A stretch of DNA of 64,000 nucleotides, taken from assembly GCA_033725935.1 (NCBI GenBank), contig MU867068.1, positions 124,001 through 188,000 on the forward strand. Direction: 5' to 3'. The notes under the pieces are model-generated. The model searched no databases and was not told where the DNA came from. It worked only from the letters and a program-made list of their open reading frames with translations. Shown here piece after piece: positions 32,484 to 44,400 of the stretch. Each line of letters starts with the position of its first letter. Within the stretch, counting starts at the first letter, position 1. A program made the translations under genes and the position numbers. Source of the stretch: Cladorrhinum sp. PSN259. Its lineage: Eukaryota > Ascomycota > Sordariomycetes > Sordariales > Podosporaceae.

Positions 32484-34643
32484 ATGGCATCTATACAGCA
32501 TCCACCGTCCCTCTTTACGGCGTCCCCTGCCTCAATCCACCCCAGTCAGCCGGTATCAATGCGTCCTCCTTTGCCGGACAGGAATGTCAATGGCTCCTCC
32601 ATCGAGGATGCCTTTGTGGCATTTATCCTAGCTTGCAACCCCGCAGTACCCCTAGGAGTAGACACGGCCGCCCTTCGTGAAGCCTTCCGCACTCCACCCA
32701 AGAGCGGCGGCAAGAGCTTCAGCACATTCACCCTGTTCGAGCTCATCAAGCAGCTGGAAACCAAGGAGCTTAAGACGTGGGGTGAGTTGGCACTCAAGCT
32801 CGGCGTCGAGCCTCCGGATGAGGAAAAACGCGAAAGCTCTCAAAAGATACAGCAATATGCCGTGCGTCTCAAGCGGTGGATGCACTCGATGCATGTTGAT
32901 GCATTCTTCGAGTATCTGATGGACCGTCCATCGCCATATTGGATAGATATTCCTTCAGAGCACGTCCCATTGGCAGAGTTGGAAAGAGAAGGTGTTGCAG
33001 CAGAGGATGACATGGCCTTACGAGCATTGTTGCCTCACATTAAGCCACGAAGAGGAAGGAAGAGACCCGAAGACGACGACTCAAACAAATCACCTTCACA
33101 ACGCCCATCTCCCCAACCAGATCGACCAGGAGAGATGGACCCTTGGACGGCACAACCTGAGCGAGGAAGCGTTTTCTTGTTTCCGCCAGTTCCTGATCCC
33201 TCGAGATTAAACGCCGCGGGGCCATCTTGGGCGAGTGAGATTGTACAGACGCCATTGACGGCATATCCGCATCCTCAATCTGCCATCACACCATCAACCA
33301 GAGCCTCCTTTTGGGCAGATGAACCAAAATCAGCTCTAACCCCTTCGAAGAGGCTGCAGGGCAAGCGTCACGGAGCTAAAGCTGTCTCCTCAGCATGGAG
33401 ACGGGGGGGCCTTGGAGGGTCGGGGAAGGCAAGAGGCAGACCACCAATAAATCGGGGCGTTGGCATTGATGGGCCATTCTCTGCCTTTCCGGCAGGGTCG
33501 GATGTCCCAAGCTTCAAGTTGCCATCACCAACTCCTGAGAACATCACGTCTGCGCCTACCAACAACGGATCTATAGCATCTCCACCAACTGTGCCCACGC
33601 CTGCGGCACCGTCTTTTGTTCCAGCACCAGCACCAGCACCAGCACCAGCACCAGCACCAGCACCCGCGGCACCTACGCCACCGTTAGTCTCACCACAACA
33701 ACAAACCCAAAGCCCAATCCAACCATCACCAGTTGACTCGGTCCATTCCCGACCAGCAAAACGAAGTCGGCTCTCTCTTCAAGTCCCCGAACGGGTAGGC
33801 GGCCAAGTCCGTCTCGCCACACCTCCATTACCAGAATCTACCCCTGCATTACAACCACCACAACCTCCTCCACCAGTGGTAATGGTGAACGGCCAGGCAA
33901 CAAACTCACCCTCCTCCCTTGCCACACCAATCAATCATCCACAACCACCACCGCCACAATCCCACCAACAACAACGCCATCCACTTGGACAGCAACAAGA
34001 TACCCACACATTCATATCACAATATACAAACCACCTCCCCGCCCACCTTCCCCCTCAACCTCAAGCTCCGCCAACCCAGCTCCCAACCGTCACTTTCCCT
34101 TTCTCCACTTCTTCAAACCCCCCAAAGAACACCCACGTCCCCGAATTACACTCCATCTTTGTCGGTTCCCTCCTCCGCGGAGCATGGTTCGACGCCTCGG
34201 GACGGCCAATCCCCGCTTGCACGACAGAAGAAGCCTTTGCATTTTCCGAATCCGTCGTGCGCACTTTGCGCAATTCGGCACCAAACAAGGAAGCATTCCT
34301 CATTAACCTCTCAGCACTAGCGGGCGGCGCAATATTAATGCCGGAGAGCAGTGTGAAGGTGCATAAACTAGGGTTCGAAGCGGACGGGAAAAAGGTTCGG
34401 TATAAATCCGAGTGGAAGTTGGCGTTTGGTGACGTGGAGGGGGATTTCAGCATGGAGGAGGTCGTTGACGTTATACCACCACCACATGAGAAGGAGAAGA
34501 AGAAGATGGAAAAGGATAAAGAAGCGAGCTGGGAGAAAAAGTATCGAGAGTTGGAAGAAGTACTGAGAAAACGGGAGGAGGAAATGAGCAGATTGAAGGG
34601 GAAGGTTTTGGAAGGTCTCAGGGGGGAACGGAGGGAACGATAA
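32484..34643 (+). CDS. abp2: ARS-binding protein 2 (Abp2) family protein
   Basis: A single 719-residue frame. The conserved N-terminal block at about residues 35-155 reads FVAFILACNPAVPLGVDTAALREAF, FSTFTLFELIKQLETKELKTW, ELALKLGVEPPD, and QQYAVRLKRWMHSMHVDAFFEYL. It matches the Abp2 family described from fission yeast as binding ARS elements. The centre is Pro/Ser/Gln-rich and disordered, with an Ala-Pro repeat at about 380-395. A second conserved-looking segment (LHSIFVGSLLRGAWFDASGRPIP ... VHKLGFEADGKKVRYKSEWKL) precedes a C-terminal coiled coil (about 665-719). A nuclear DNA-associated role is expected from the family; direct function in filamentous fungi is not known to me. Confidence 0.78.
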   Translation: MASIQHPPSLFTASPASIHPSQPVSMRPPLPDRNVNGSSIEDAFVAFILACNPAVPLGVDTAALREAFRTPPKSGGKSFSTFTLFELIKQLETKELKTWGELALKLGVEPPDEEKRESSQKIQQYAVRLKRWMHSMHVDAFFEYLMDRPSPYWIDIPSEHVPLAELEREGVAAEDDMALRALLPHIKPRRGRKRPEDDDSNKSPSQRPSPQPDRPGEMDPWTAQPERGSVFLFPPVPDPSRLNAAGPSWASEIVQTPLTAYPHPQSAITPSTRASFWADEPKSALTPSKRLQGKRHGAKAVSSAWRRGGLGGSGKARGRPPINRGVGIDGPFSAFPAGSDVPSFKLPSPTPENITSAPTNNGSIASPPTVPTPAAPSFVPAPAPAPAPAPAPAPAAPTPPLVSPQQQTQSPIQPSPVDSVHSRPAKRSRLSLQVPERVGGQVRLATPPLPESTPALQPPQPPPPVVMVNGQATNSPSSLATPINHPQPPPPQSHQQQRHPLGQQQDTHTFISQYTNHLPAHLPPQPQAPPTQLPTVTFPFSTSSNPPKNTHVPELHSIFVGSLLRGAWFDASGRPIPACTTEEAFAFSESVVRTLRNSAPNKEAFLINLSALAGGAILMPESSVKVHKLGFEADGKKVRYKSEWKLAFGDVEGDFSMEEVVDVIPPPHEKEKKKMEKDKEASWEKKYRELEEVLRKREEEMSRLKGKVLEGLRGERRER

Positions 34644-35220
34644 ATCCCAAGAAACTTGACCTGAAGGCGAATTATGCAAAAGAAGGATTTTTGTTTGATG
34701 TTGTTGTTGGATTGAAATCTGTTATTTTATTGGAAATCTGTATTTTGCAAAAAAGCGAAGAATGATACCCCCCATTTATAATTTCATTTTGCATCGATAT
34801 TCTTTTTTTTTCTAAAACGTGCTCCAGACCTAAGTGCATCCCCATATTAAGGATGATGATGCCCAACCTTTTTGAGCTCTGCTATCTCTCAAGCATGTTT
34901 TATTGACAGATAAAATTTATTCTACCGTATCCCCTTGAAAACTTTTAAATGTGTAAAGATAGAAAACGTGTCTTGTTTATTTCATTTCAACATCTACTCG
35001 TGTCTCCCCACCCTCTGCTATGTATGTATGCTTCTTTACCTTTTGAACAAAAAGATCAAAATTCTACAAGTCTAGACTGGCTCTTTTTCTTCTTCTCAGA
35101 ACCTTTTTCCTCCTTATAATAAACTCAGAAAAACAACCCCCCACCCCCAAAAAGAAAAACTCCCAGGGCTTTAACATCAAACATAACATATTCATTTACT
35201 TTATTTCTTACTCTTTTTAC
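34644..35220. other. Convergent intergenic region
   Basis: AT-rich 3' flanks of the Abp2-family gene (+) and the type II membrane protein gene (-). No further feature is seen. Confidence 0.65.
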
Positions 35221-37122
35221 TTACTCCCTCCTCCCCCCCTCACTACCCATCCCATCCGAGTACTTGGCCTCCTCCTCCTCCCACTTATGCCTCTCAACCG
35301 TCTTCCTAGCCAAATAAGCCCTCGCAAACCTCCAAGCCTCAACATCAGCCAGATTCCAAGCTTCCACAGCCTCTTTAATACCTCCTATCCCTGGCCCCTG
35401 TTTTCTTGGTTTTCCAACCCCATTACCCTGGGCATTATTAACCACCTTTCTCGCCTTCTCGATCAGCACCGGTTCCATTTTCAATTCAGAATCCGTGGGC
35501 ACCGGTCCATCTTTAGGATCGTGAGTAGGCACGCCCCCGTTCTCTGAGGGGGAATCGGCGTACGACGCCTCGGAAGGTATCTGAAACCCAAATATCCAAT
35601 CCAGGTCCGCGTCTGGGATTGGAAGCTGTTCAGCTGGTAGCCAGAGCGATCGAAAATGTGATTTCTCCGAGGCCACTGCCTCCTTGAATCTAAGGACGCG
35701 TGGCGCGGCGGGAACTCCCTCGGGTGATACCTCGGCGGTTAGGTCCGTTATCCATGCGTCGCGGGATGCTTCCCGCCGGATGTACTTGATGTCGAGCTCA
35801 CGACGGAGGGAGATCAAAGAGGTGGATGTATAAGGGTGGGGAACAACGCCAATAGTGAATAATGAGGTGTCGTTCCTGTAGTGCGCTGGGGTGGTGATTT
35901 TGAGGGGCCGCTCGTCATCACAGGGTGTGCATTTTGGGGTGTTGGGCGGGCAAGAGTTTGGTAAAGGGGATTCGGGGCAGTGGGCGAGACGAGAGGCGAG
36001 TTTGTAGGCTGGCGTGATGAGGTAGGTCGTATGGTGAGGGATGGGCTTGACTACTGCGATGCCCTTGGAGAAAATGTTTTGCCAGGTGAGGTGGAGGTGG
36101 GAGATGATGAGCTGGTTTAGGCTCTTGAGACCTGTTGCGCGTGAGGTGGTGATGGCGTCGCCCAGCTTAGAGTATTGAGTGTTGATTACGTGGCTCGAGT
36201 AAAAGGCAAGTGATTTGGGTGCAGCATCAGTGGAGAAGGGGTCGGTGGTCTTGTCATTTTGGATGGCAGCAGCAAGGCTCTGAGAGGAGGCAAGGTTGGA
36301 GCTCGAGACGACGAGCTTGATCGCAGCGTGAACATCAGTCTTGGGGCCAACGAACAGCCCCTCATCGATGTCCTGCCACTTTGTGAGCTTGGGGAAGTCT
36401 CCACGGCGGAGGTAGCTGAGCAAAGCATCGTCGGGGGCGCCCATCGGGAACAGGTAATTGCTAGCAAGTAGACCGCCGCCCATATTTTCCCAGGCTAGCC
36501 AACGCATAATATCGGTTCTCAAGGCCGGCTTGATATCCTTGAGCTTCTGAAGCTCCTCGTACATGGGATTATTCATGGCCTCGGCGGGACCCAAGATGAT
36601 AGGCTTGAACCCCTGAGCCCACCATGCTCTTCTCCAGCTTAGCAGAAGCTCGCTCTCGGCATCCTTGCTTGCGCGCTCCTTGTCCAAGGTGTTGTCATAA
36701 TAACAATAGACTGGGGTGCGCTCCTTGAGCACGGGCAGAAGGGCGCGGTTCTCGTCGAGGGTGATGGAGCTGCTGAATGGCATGGATAGCCACTTGAAGT
36801 CGGAATACCACCACGAGTCTCCATCAGTATCGTTCTTTTGTCGCGGTGGCGCATGTACGGGCTGCTTCCACGGATTGAGTTTGTTAAGCCATGGGCTCTT
36901 TAAAGATGTCGAGATCTTGCCGCCGGCCGCCGTTAGCTTTTCGCCGGCGTGACTGAGCGTCTGACCGGCGTTGGTAAGACTTGGGCCGGTAGGGATGGAG
37001 CTTGGGAGGGTGAAGATTAAGCTGAAGATGGCGAAAAGGGCGAGGGTGAGCAAGAGCAATGAGACTCGTCTTGCACCGAGCCGTGGAACCGGCCGGCCAA
37101 AGACAACGTATTGTCTCGGCAT
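35221..37122 (-). CDS. Type II membrane protein with glycosyltransferase-like lumenal segment, unrecognised
   Basis: A single 633-residue frame. Basic N-terminus (RLGARR), then one hydrophobic anchor at about 20-39, then a Ser/Gly/Ala stem: the layout of a Golgi or ER type II enzyme. Residues 136-230 (TPVYCYYDNTL ... SWRRAWWAQGFKPIIL ... PALRTDIMRWLAWENMGG) follow the order of GT32/Och1-like glycosyltransferases, where a Gly-Gly is normally followed by a DxD metal site. Here the sequence after GGG is LLASNYLFPMG, with no DxD. Later segments contain several Cys in a short cluster (CPESPLPNSCPPNTPKCTPC). It may be an inactive or diverged glycosyltransferase. I do not recognise the family and assign no function. 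Confidence 0.6.
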   Translation of the reverse strand: MPRQYVVFGRPVPRLGARRVSLLLLTLALFAIFSLIFTLPSSIPTGPSLTNAGQTLSHAGEKLTAAGGKISTSLKSPWLNKLNPWKQPVHAPPRQKNDTDGDSWWYSDFKWLSMPFSSSITLDENRALLPVLKERTPVYCYYDNTLDKERASKDAESELLLSWRRAWWAQGFKPIILGPAEAMNNPMYEELQKLKDIKPALRTDIMRWLAWENMGGGLLASNYLFPMGAPDDALLSYLRRGDFPKLTKWQDIDEGLFVGPKTDVHAAIKLVVSSSNLASSQSLAAAIQNDKTTDPFSTDAAPKSLAFYSSHVINTQYSKLGDAITTSRATGLKSLNQLIISHLHLTWQNIFSKGIAVVKPIPHHTTYLITPAYKLASRLAHCPESPLPNSCPPNTPKCTPCDDERPLKITTPAHYRNDTSLFTIGVVPHPYTSTSLISLRRELDIKYIRREASRDAWITDLTAEVSPEGVPAAPRVLRFKEAVASEKSHFRSLWLPAEQLPIPDADLDWIFGFQIPSEASYADSPSENGGVPTHDPKDGPVPTDSELKMEPVLIEKARKVVNNAQGNGVGKPRKQGPGIGGIKEAVEAWNLADVEAWRFARAYLARKTVERHKWEEEEAKYSDGMGSEGGRRE

Positions 37123-38427
37123 AATCGTCAGCGTCGTCGTCTTTCGGACCTGGTATCGTGTTTGTCGTGGGGGTTTAGAAACCAGTGGAAGATTGGGATT
37201 AGAACAACATTAAATCGGGTTTAATCAACACATTGTGTGCTGCCGAAGGGTGCGAATTGCCAGCCAAGCTGTCAATACTCTCGTTTTGGTTTTGGGGGTC
37301 GTGATGCTCAAGTTGGAACAATCGATAAGGAAAGGGGACGGTCGGTGGACGGTGAAGCACCATAAAGTGGACGCGACGTTTATTGGCAGGGGTCTGCGTG
37401 CAAGCATGAGACCCACCCAAGACCCCCACGGTCAACGTCAACCCAACTGATCAGGGGTACAATCGGATGCTTAAGCTTAGTATATACAAGCCCCATAAAA
37501 CCAAGGACAGAAATAAGGTGTAGAAGCCAATCTAAAAATGCAAGTAAAACTAAAATCGCAAGTTGGAAGATGGTGCTGTACGTGGTGGAAGGAATGTGGT
37601 GGAAGAAATTGCCTATGCAGGTCGGGATATCCAACATGCGTAGAAAGGAGTCAGAAATGCATTAATAGGATCTGAATAGGCCTGTTCAGCTTCTTTTCAC
37701 ACATTCTTAATTCCTTTCTACGCCTGTTCGGCTTCTATTAATGCATTCCTGACTCCTTTCTACACCTACTCGGATTCTGTCAATACGTTCCTGACTCCTT
37801 TCTACGCCTATCCAGCTTCTATTGATGCATTCCTGACTCCTTTCTACGTCTTTTTAGCTTCTGTTAATGCATTCTTAACTCCTTCCTACGCCTACTCGGC
37901 TTCTATCAAGGCATTGCTGACTCCTTTCTACGCCTACTCGGCTTCTATCAAGGCGTTGCTGGCTCCTTTCTACGCCTGCGCATACCGGTCACATTGCGTG
38001 TCTTTTCAAGTTTGATCAAGGCAATATGTACATTGTCTCCTACAATATATAAGCCATAAAAAGCACATGAATACCAGGTACTGAACAAAAACCCCCCTCC
38101 CCGCCTCGCTCCCAACCTTGAAGAAGAAAGAAAAAGAGAAGACAATTTCAATGCAAATTTCTTTTCTTGCTCAAGCATGAGGGGAAAAAAAAATTGAAAA
38201 ATTGGTATCAAAGTATCAAAAAAACACAAAGAAAAAAAAGGAAAAAAAAAGTGGAACTAAAAAGACCGCCGAAATTCCCTCCACCCTTTCCTTTCCTTTC
38301 CTTGCAACCTCACCAATGATGATACCCCGCAGAAGCCCAAAAGACATAAAATAAAAGAGAGAGAAAATAAATCGCTTCATCTCATCATTTTCATATCTCA
38401 TGTAAATATGTGGTGTTTGTGGCGTTC
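37123..38427. other. Intergenic region with minisatellite
   Basis: Contains the promoter of the type II membrane protein gene, a 42-bp minisatellite with an inverted unit (37638-37975), and AT-rich sequence next to the glutamate synthase 3' end. Confidence 0.65.
37638..37975. repeat. 42-bp minisatellite, seven direct units plus one inverted unit
   Basis: Seven consecutive 42-bp units run from 37682 to 37975, each of the form CTactCGGCTTCTatcaaGGC... ending CTCCTTTCTACGC. Immediately to the left, 37638-37679 is one unit in reverse complement, leaving only GC between the inverted and first direct unit. Units differ mostly by C/T and G/A changes; units 6 and 7 are the most alike. Confidence 0.93.
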
Positions 38428-41400
38428 TTAAGCGGCTCCAGCAGCAATCAAGACCTCCTGAGCAGTACGCTTGACGATACCGCCAGTAACGGGGAGGTTG
38501 GTGTTCTTCTCGAGGAAAAGATCAACCTCGCGAGCGGCCTGGCGACCCTCATTGATACCCCTAAAGTCAAAAGTGTTAGTGTCAAATGTCTAAAAAACAG
38601 TAGCCAATCAGGAGGAAAAAAAACTTACCAAACAATGAGCGACTGTCCGCGACGGCAATCACCAGCCGCAAAGACACCCTCAACGTTGGTGCTATACTTG
38701 CCGGGGGGAGTCTTGACATTCTTGCGAGGATCCTTCTCGATCTCGTCACCAAGAACGCGACCCTCGGGACCGAGGAAACCCATGGAGAGAAGGACGAGAT
38801 CGGCAGGGAAGAACTGCTGAGAACCTTCAACCTTCTTCATGTCCCAACCACCGCTGGCGGACTTTGTCCACTCAACACGGATGGTGTTGATACCCTTGAC
38901 CTTTCCGTTTCCATCATCAACAAACTCCTCGGACATGATGCAGAACTCGCGAGGATCCTTGCCGGTGTGCTGCTGCACCTCAGTGTGGCCGTAATCCACA
39001 CGGTAGATGCGGGGCCACTGAGGCCACGGGTTATCGCGCGCACGCTCAGGGGGAGGCTGGGGAAGCAACTCGAAGTTGATGACCGACTTGGCACCATGGC
39101 GAACCGAAGTACCAATGCAGTCGTTACCGGTATCACCACCACCAATGACGACAACGTGCTTGTCCTTGGCGGAAATGTAGGAACCATCGGCGAGCTCGGA
39201 GTCGAGGAGAGACTTGGTGTTCTTGTGCAAGAACTCCATGGCGAAGTGAATGCCCTCGAGGTTGCGGCCCTTGATGGGAAGATCACGAGCAACAGTGGCA
39301 CCGGTGGCAATGATCACGGCATCGTTCTCAGCCTTGAGATCCATGAGCTTGATGTCCTCACCGATGGCAACGCCAGTCTTGAAGTTGACTCCCTCGGCAG
39401 CCATGAAGTTGGTACGTCTCTCGACAATGCGCTTGTCGAGCTTCATGTTGGGAATGCCATACATGAGCAGACCACCGAGACGGTCGGCACGCTCGTAGAC
39501 GGTGACGAGATGGCCAGCTTTGTTGAGCTGATCGGCGGCCGCGAGACCTGCCGGGCCAGATCCAATAACGGCAACCTTCTTGCCAGTGCGGACCTTGGGG
39601 GGATTGGGAACCATCCAGCCCTTCTCGAAGCCCCGATCGATGATAGCACACTCAATGGACTTGATGCCGACGGGATCCTCGTTGATTCCGAGAACGCAGG
39701 CACCCTCGCAAGGAGCAGGGCAGACACGGCCGGTGAACTCGGGGAAGTTGTTGGTCATGAGTAGGCGGTTCAAGGCGTCTTGCCACTGGTTTTGGAAGAC
39801 CAATTCGTTCCACTTGGGAATGATGTTGGAGATAGGGCATCCGGTGTCGGACTGGCAAAAGGGTACACCGCAATCCATGCAGCGGGCGGACTGGTACTTG
39901 AGCTCATCCTCATCGAGTCTCTGAGAGAGCTCGGCCCAATCCTTGGTACGGGTCTTGGCAGGGCGGTACTTTTCAGACCGGCGTTGGTACTTCATGAAGC
40001 CACGGGTCTTGTCCAGGACGAGTGCCTTCTTCTTGTCTCTGACCTGATCACCGAAGCTCTCCTCGATATCAGCGAGCTTGGCCGCACCATCCTCCTTCTT
40101 GTGCTCCTTCTTGGCAGGAACACCCGAGACGGCGGGCAGATTGTACTCTGCACGCTTTGCCTCGGCAGCCTTGGCAGCCTTCTCTTGAAGGATACGCTTG
40201 TAGTCGACAGGGAGGACCTTGACGAAGCGGGGAAGTGCGCGGTTGAAGTCAACAAGAATGCGGGCGGCGAGCTCAGAGCCAGTGTAGTGGTGGTGGTCCT
40301 CAATGAGGCCACGAAGGTAGGCGACCTCCTCAGGCTCCTCAACGGGGCCAGCCTCGACCATCTCGGTGTTGAGCTTGGAAAGGAAGTCTTGCTGGATGTC
40401 GAGAATGTAGGCAATACCACCAGACATGCCTGCGGCGAAGTTCCGACCGGTGCTGCCAAGAATCACAACACGACCACCGGTCATGTACTCGCAACCGTGG
40501 TCACCGACACCCTCGACAACGGCGGTAGCACCAGAGTTACGGACAGCGAAACGTTCAGCAGCGACACCGCGGAAGAAGCAGGTACCGCTGGTGGCACCGT
40601 ACAAGCAGACGTTGCCGATGAGGATGTTCTCCTCGGCCTTGAACACGGCAGAGCGAGGTGGGTAAACGATCAAACGACCACCGGACAAGCCCTTGCCAAC
40701 ATAATCGTTGGCATCACCCTCAAGCTCCAGAGTAATACCAGGGGCAAGGAAGGCACCGAACGACTGACCGGCAGATCCCTTGATGTTGACGTGGATGGTA
40801 TCCATGGGGAGACCAGCCTCGCCGAACCGCTTCGAGACATGGTACGAGAGCGAAGTACCCATGGCACGGTCGGTGTTGACAATGTCGCACTCGATGCGAG
40901 AAGGGAGACCCTTGTCCAAGGTCAACTCGGCCTCAGAGATGAGCTTGTTGTCGAGGCGGACATAGAGGCGGTGATCCTGCTTGCGAACATTGAAGGTGGC
41001 GACACCAGGGCGAAGCTTGTGCGCAGGAGTGAGAATCAGCGACAAGTCGATGTTGGCAGTCTTCTTGGTCCTCAAATCCTCGCGGACCCTCAAGACCTCG
41101 GCCCGACCAATCATCTCGTTCACAGTGCGGAAACCCAACTTGGCCATAATCGCCCGGAGCTCGTTCGCAATGTAGTAGAAAAAGTTGATCACGTGCTCAG
41201 GGGTACCAGTGAACTTTTTGCGAAGTTCGGGATCTTGGGTCGCGATACCGACAGGGCAAGTGTTTACTAAACAAGAAGTTAGCGAGGTTATTCACAGAAC
41301 AAAGGACGGACAAAACGCGCAGTGACACTTGCGCATAAACACGCAGCCCATGGCAATAAGAGGAGTGGTGGCGAAGCCCCATTCTTCAGCTCCGAGCAAG

Positions 41401-44400
41401 CAGGCGATGGCGACATCACGACCGGTTCTCAGCTGACCATCGGTCTGGACAACAACACGACCACGAAGGTCGTTCAGAACAAGAGTTTGATGGGTCTCAG
41501 CAAGACCCAGCTCCCACGGGAGACCGGCGTACTTGATACCAGTCCATCTGGAGGCACCGGTACCACCATCGTGACCAGAAATCAAAATGTGATCAGCCTT
41601 GGCCTTGGCGACACCAGAGGCGACGATACCGACACCGGTCTCGGAAACAAGCTTGACAGACACACGAGAGCGTGGGCTTGAGCACTTAAGGTCGTAGATC
41701 AACTGCTTGAGATCTTCGATGGAATAGATGTCGTGGTGAGGAGGGGGGGAAATAAGACCGACACCAGGAGTCGAGTGACGAGTACGAGCAATGGACTTGG
41801 AGACCTTGTGGCCGGGAAGCTCACCACCCTCACCAGGCTTAGCACCCTGGGCCATCTTGATCTGAATCTCGTCAGAGTCAGCGAGATATGCTGATGTCAC
41901 ACCGAAACGACCACTGGCAACCTGCTTGATGGCAGAACGCATGGTGTCACCGTTGGCCATGACCTGAGAGCGCTCAGGGTCTTCACCACCTTCACCAGTG
42001 TTCGACTTGCCTCCAAGTCTGTTCATGGCAACAGCAAGGGTAGAGTGCGCCTCCATAGAGATGGAACCGTACGACATGGCACCAGTGCAAAAACGGCGGA
42101 CGATCTCGGTCCAGGGCTCGACCTGCTCGATGGGGATAGGATTGCAGTCATCAAACTTGAAGTCGAGCAGTCCACGGAGGGTGCAATTCTTGATCTGCTC
42201 GTACTCGGCGCGGGAGTACGCCTCATAAGACTTGTCGTTCTTGGTGCGAACGGCATCCTGGATGTTGGCGATGGAGGTGGGATCATTGATGTGCGCCTCA
42301 CCACCGTCACGCCAGTGGTACTCGCCAGACTCAGGAAGGCCGACGACCTGGACAGTGTGGCGGGAAGGGAAACCCTGCTCGTGAAGGCGAAGGGCATCCT
42401 CGGCAATGAGCTCGAATGTGATACCCTTGATGCGGGAGGCGGTTCCCCGGAAGCAGCGGTCGACGACAGAATCATCAACACCCAGAGCCTCAAAGATCTG
42501 AGCGCCCTTGTAACTGGCCAGAGTAGAGATACCCATCTTGCTCATGACCTTCAAGATGCCACCGTCGCAAGAATGCTTGTAGTTGTGGATGAGGACATCG
42601 CCGGTGAGCTTCTTCTTGATGAGACCCTCCCTGTTAAGCTTGAGGATGCACTCCATAGCAAGGTAAGGGTTTATTGCATCAACACCGTAGCCGAGCAGGA
42701 CACACATATGGTGGACCTCACGTGCCTCGGCAGTCTCAACTACAATAGCAGCCATTGACCGCCACTTGTTGGCGACAAGGTGGTGATGAACCATACCGGA
42801 AGCAAGGAGAGCCGAAACAGCAACTCTGTCCTTGGAAGTGTTGCGGTCGGTCAGGATAATAATGCGGTCGTGAGCCTCGATGGCGGCAGTGGCCTCATTG
42901 CAGATGTAGTCAAGGTGCTTGATGTACCCTTGAATACCGTCCTTCTTCGGGAAGGTGAGGTCAATGGACTTGACAGTCCACTCAGGGTAGAGAGCTGACA
43001 TGTTCTTCACCGCATTGAACTCCTCAATGGAGAGAATGGGGCTGGGCAAAAGCAACCTGCCGCACTGAGAAGCATCCATTTCCAGAAGGTTGCCCTGAGG
43101 ACCAACATAGCATTCCAGCGACATAACGACCGACTCACGGATGGGATCGATCGGAGGATTGGTGACCTGTGCGAAGAGCTGACGGAAGTACTCATAGAGA
43201 AGTTTAGGGGCCTGGGACAAGCAAGCAAGAGGAGCATCGTTACCCATGGAACCGAGGGCCTCTTTTTCATCTGAGGCCATGGGAGCGAGAAGCAAGCTGA
43301 TTTGTTCAAAGGTGTAACCAAAGGCATGCAGCAATGGATCCTCTTGAATCTTGGAATTGTTGGGCTTCGCAGCCAGCTCGACAGACTTGCTCTCAGCAAC
43401 CTTCTCCAGAACATCAGGCATGGTAATGAGGTTCTCATCAAGCCAAGTCCTGAAATCCTGGCGGGCAGAGACAGCGGCTTTCAACTCGCTGTCGTCAATA
43501 ATGCGACCAGCCTTAGTGTCGACGAGAAGCATACGTCCGGGCATCAGGCGACCCTTCTGAACAATCCTCTCAGGCTCAACAGGGATGGTGCCGACCTCGG
43601 AAGCGCAAATGATGCGGTCGTCGTCCATAACGTAGAAGCGGCAAGGACGGAGACCGTTACGGTCAAGGTTAGCACCGCAGTAGCGACCATCAGCGAAAGT
43701 GAACAGAGCAGGGCCATCCCAAGGCTCCATCTGGCAAGCAGCCCACTCGTAGAATGCGGCCTTCTTGGGATCCATGGAAGGATTGCCCTGCCATGCCTCT
43801 GGTACCATCAGCATGACTGCCTCAGGAAGAGAGAGCACTCCATTGATGGTGAGAAGCTCAAGGACGTTGTCGAAAGCAGCGGAATCGGAACCACCATCCT
43901 CAACAACAGGGTAGAGAAGCTCGAGCTCATCGCCGAAAATATCGGACTGCATGACACCCTCACGTGCGCGCATCCAGTTCTTGTTGCCACGGAGGGTATT
44001 GATCTCACCTGAAGGGAACAGTTAGCATCAATCGGTGGCTTTACAGATCAGATTTACTGCTTACCGTTATGAGCAGCCCATCTCAAAGGCTGAGCACGAT
44101 CCCAGGAGGGGAATGTGTTGGTGGAGAAGCGCGAGTGCACCAAGGCAAAGTGCGCCTCATAATCGGCGTTCACCAAATCATGGTAATATTGGTAAACCTG
44201 AACTGGTGCCAACTGTCCCTTATAAACAATATTTTTGTTTGACAGAGAGCAGATGTAGAACCAGTTCTGAAGCCCAACAGTATGAGTAGCCCGCTTGCGA
44301 AGAACAAACAACTGCCTCTCAAAGAGCCTGTCATCAAATCTGTCCTCGTCCGTCACCTCTGGAGCATTACCCTCGCCATAGGCGGACTTGAGAACCACAA

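Noticed and set aside
39780..41270. 496-codon open frame on the + strand, with a second long one at 38967-39764
   Set aside because: Both lie antisense to the strongly codon-biased glutamate synthase exons. Long antisense frames are a known by-product of such codon bias; the translations show no domain features.
41310..41326. GT donor alternative (AAGT/GTCACT) for GLT1 intron 4
   Set aside because: It would remove the second cysteine of the 3Fe-4S cluster; the GC donor keeps the full motif.
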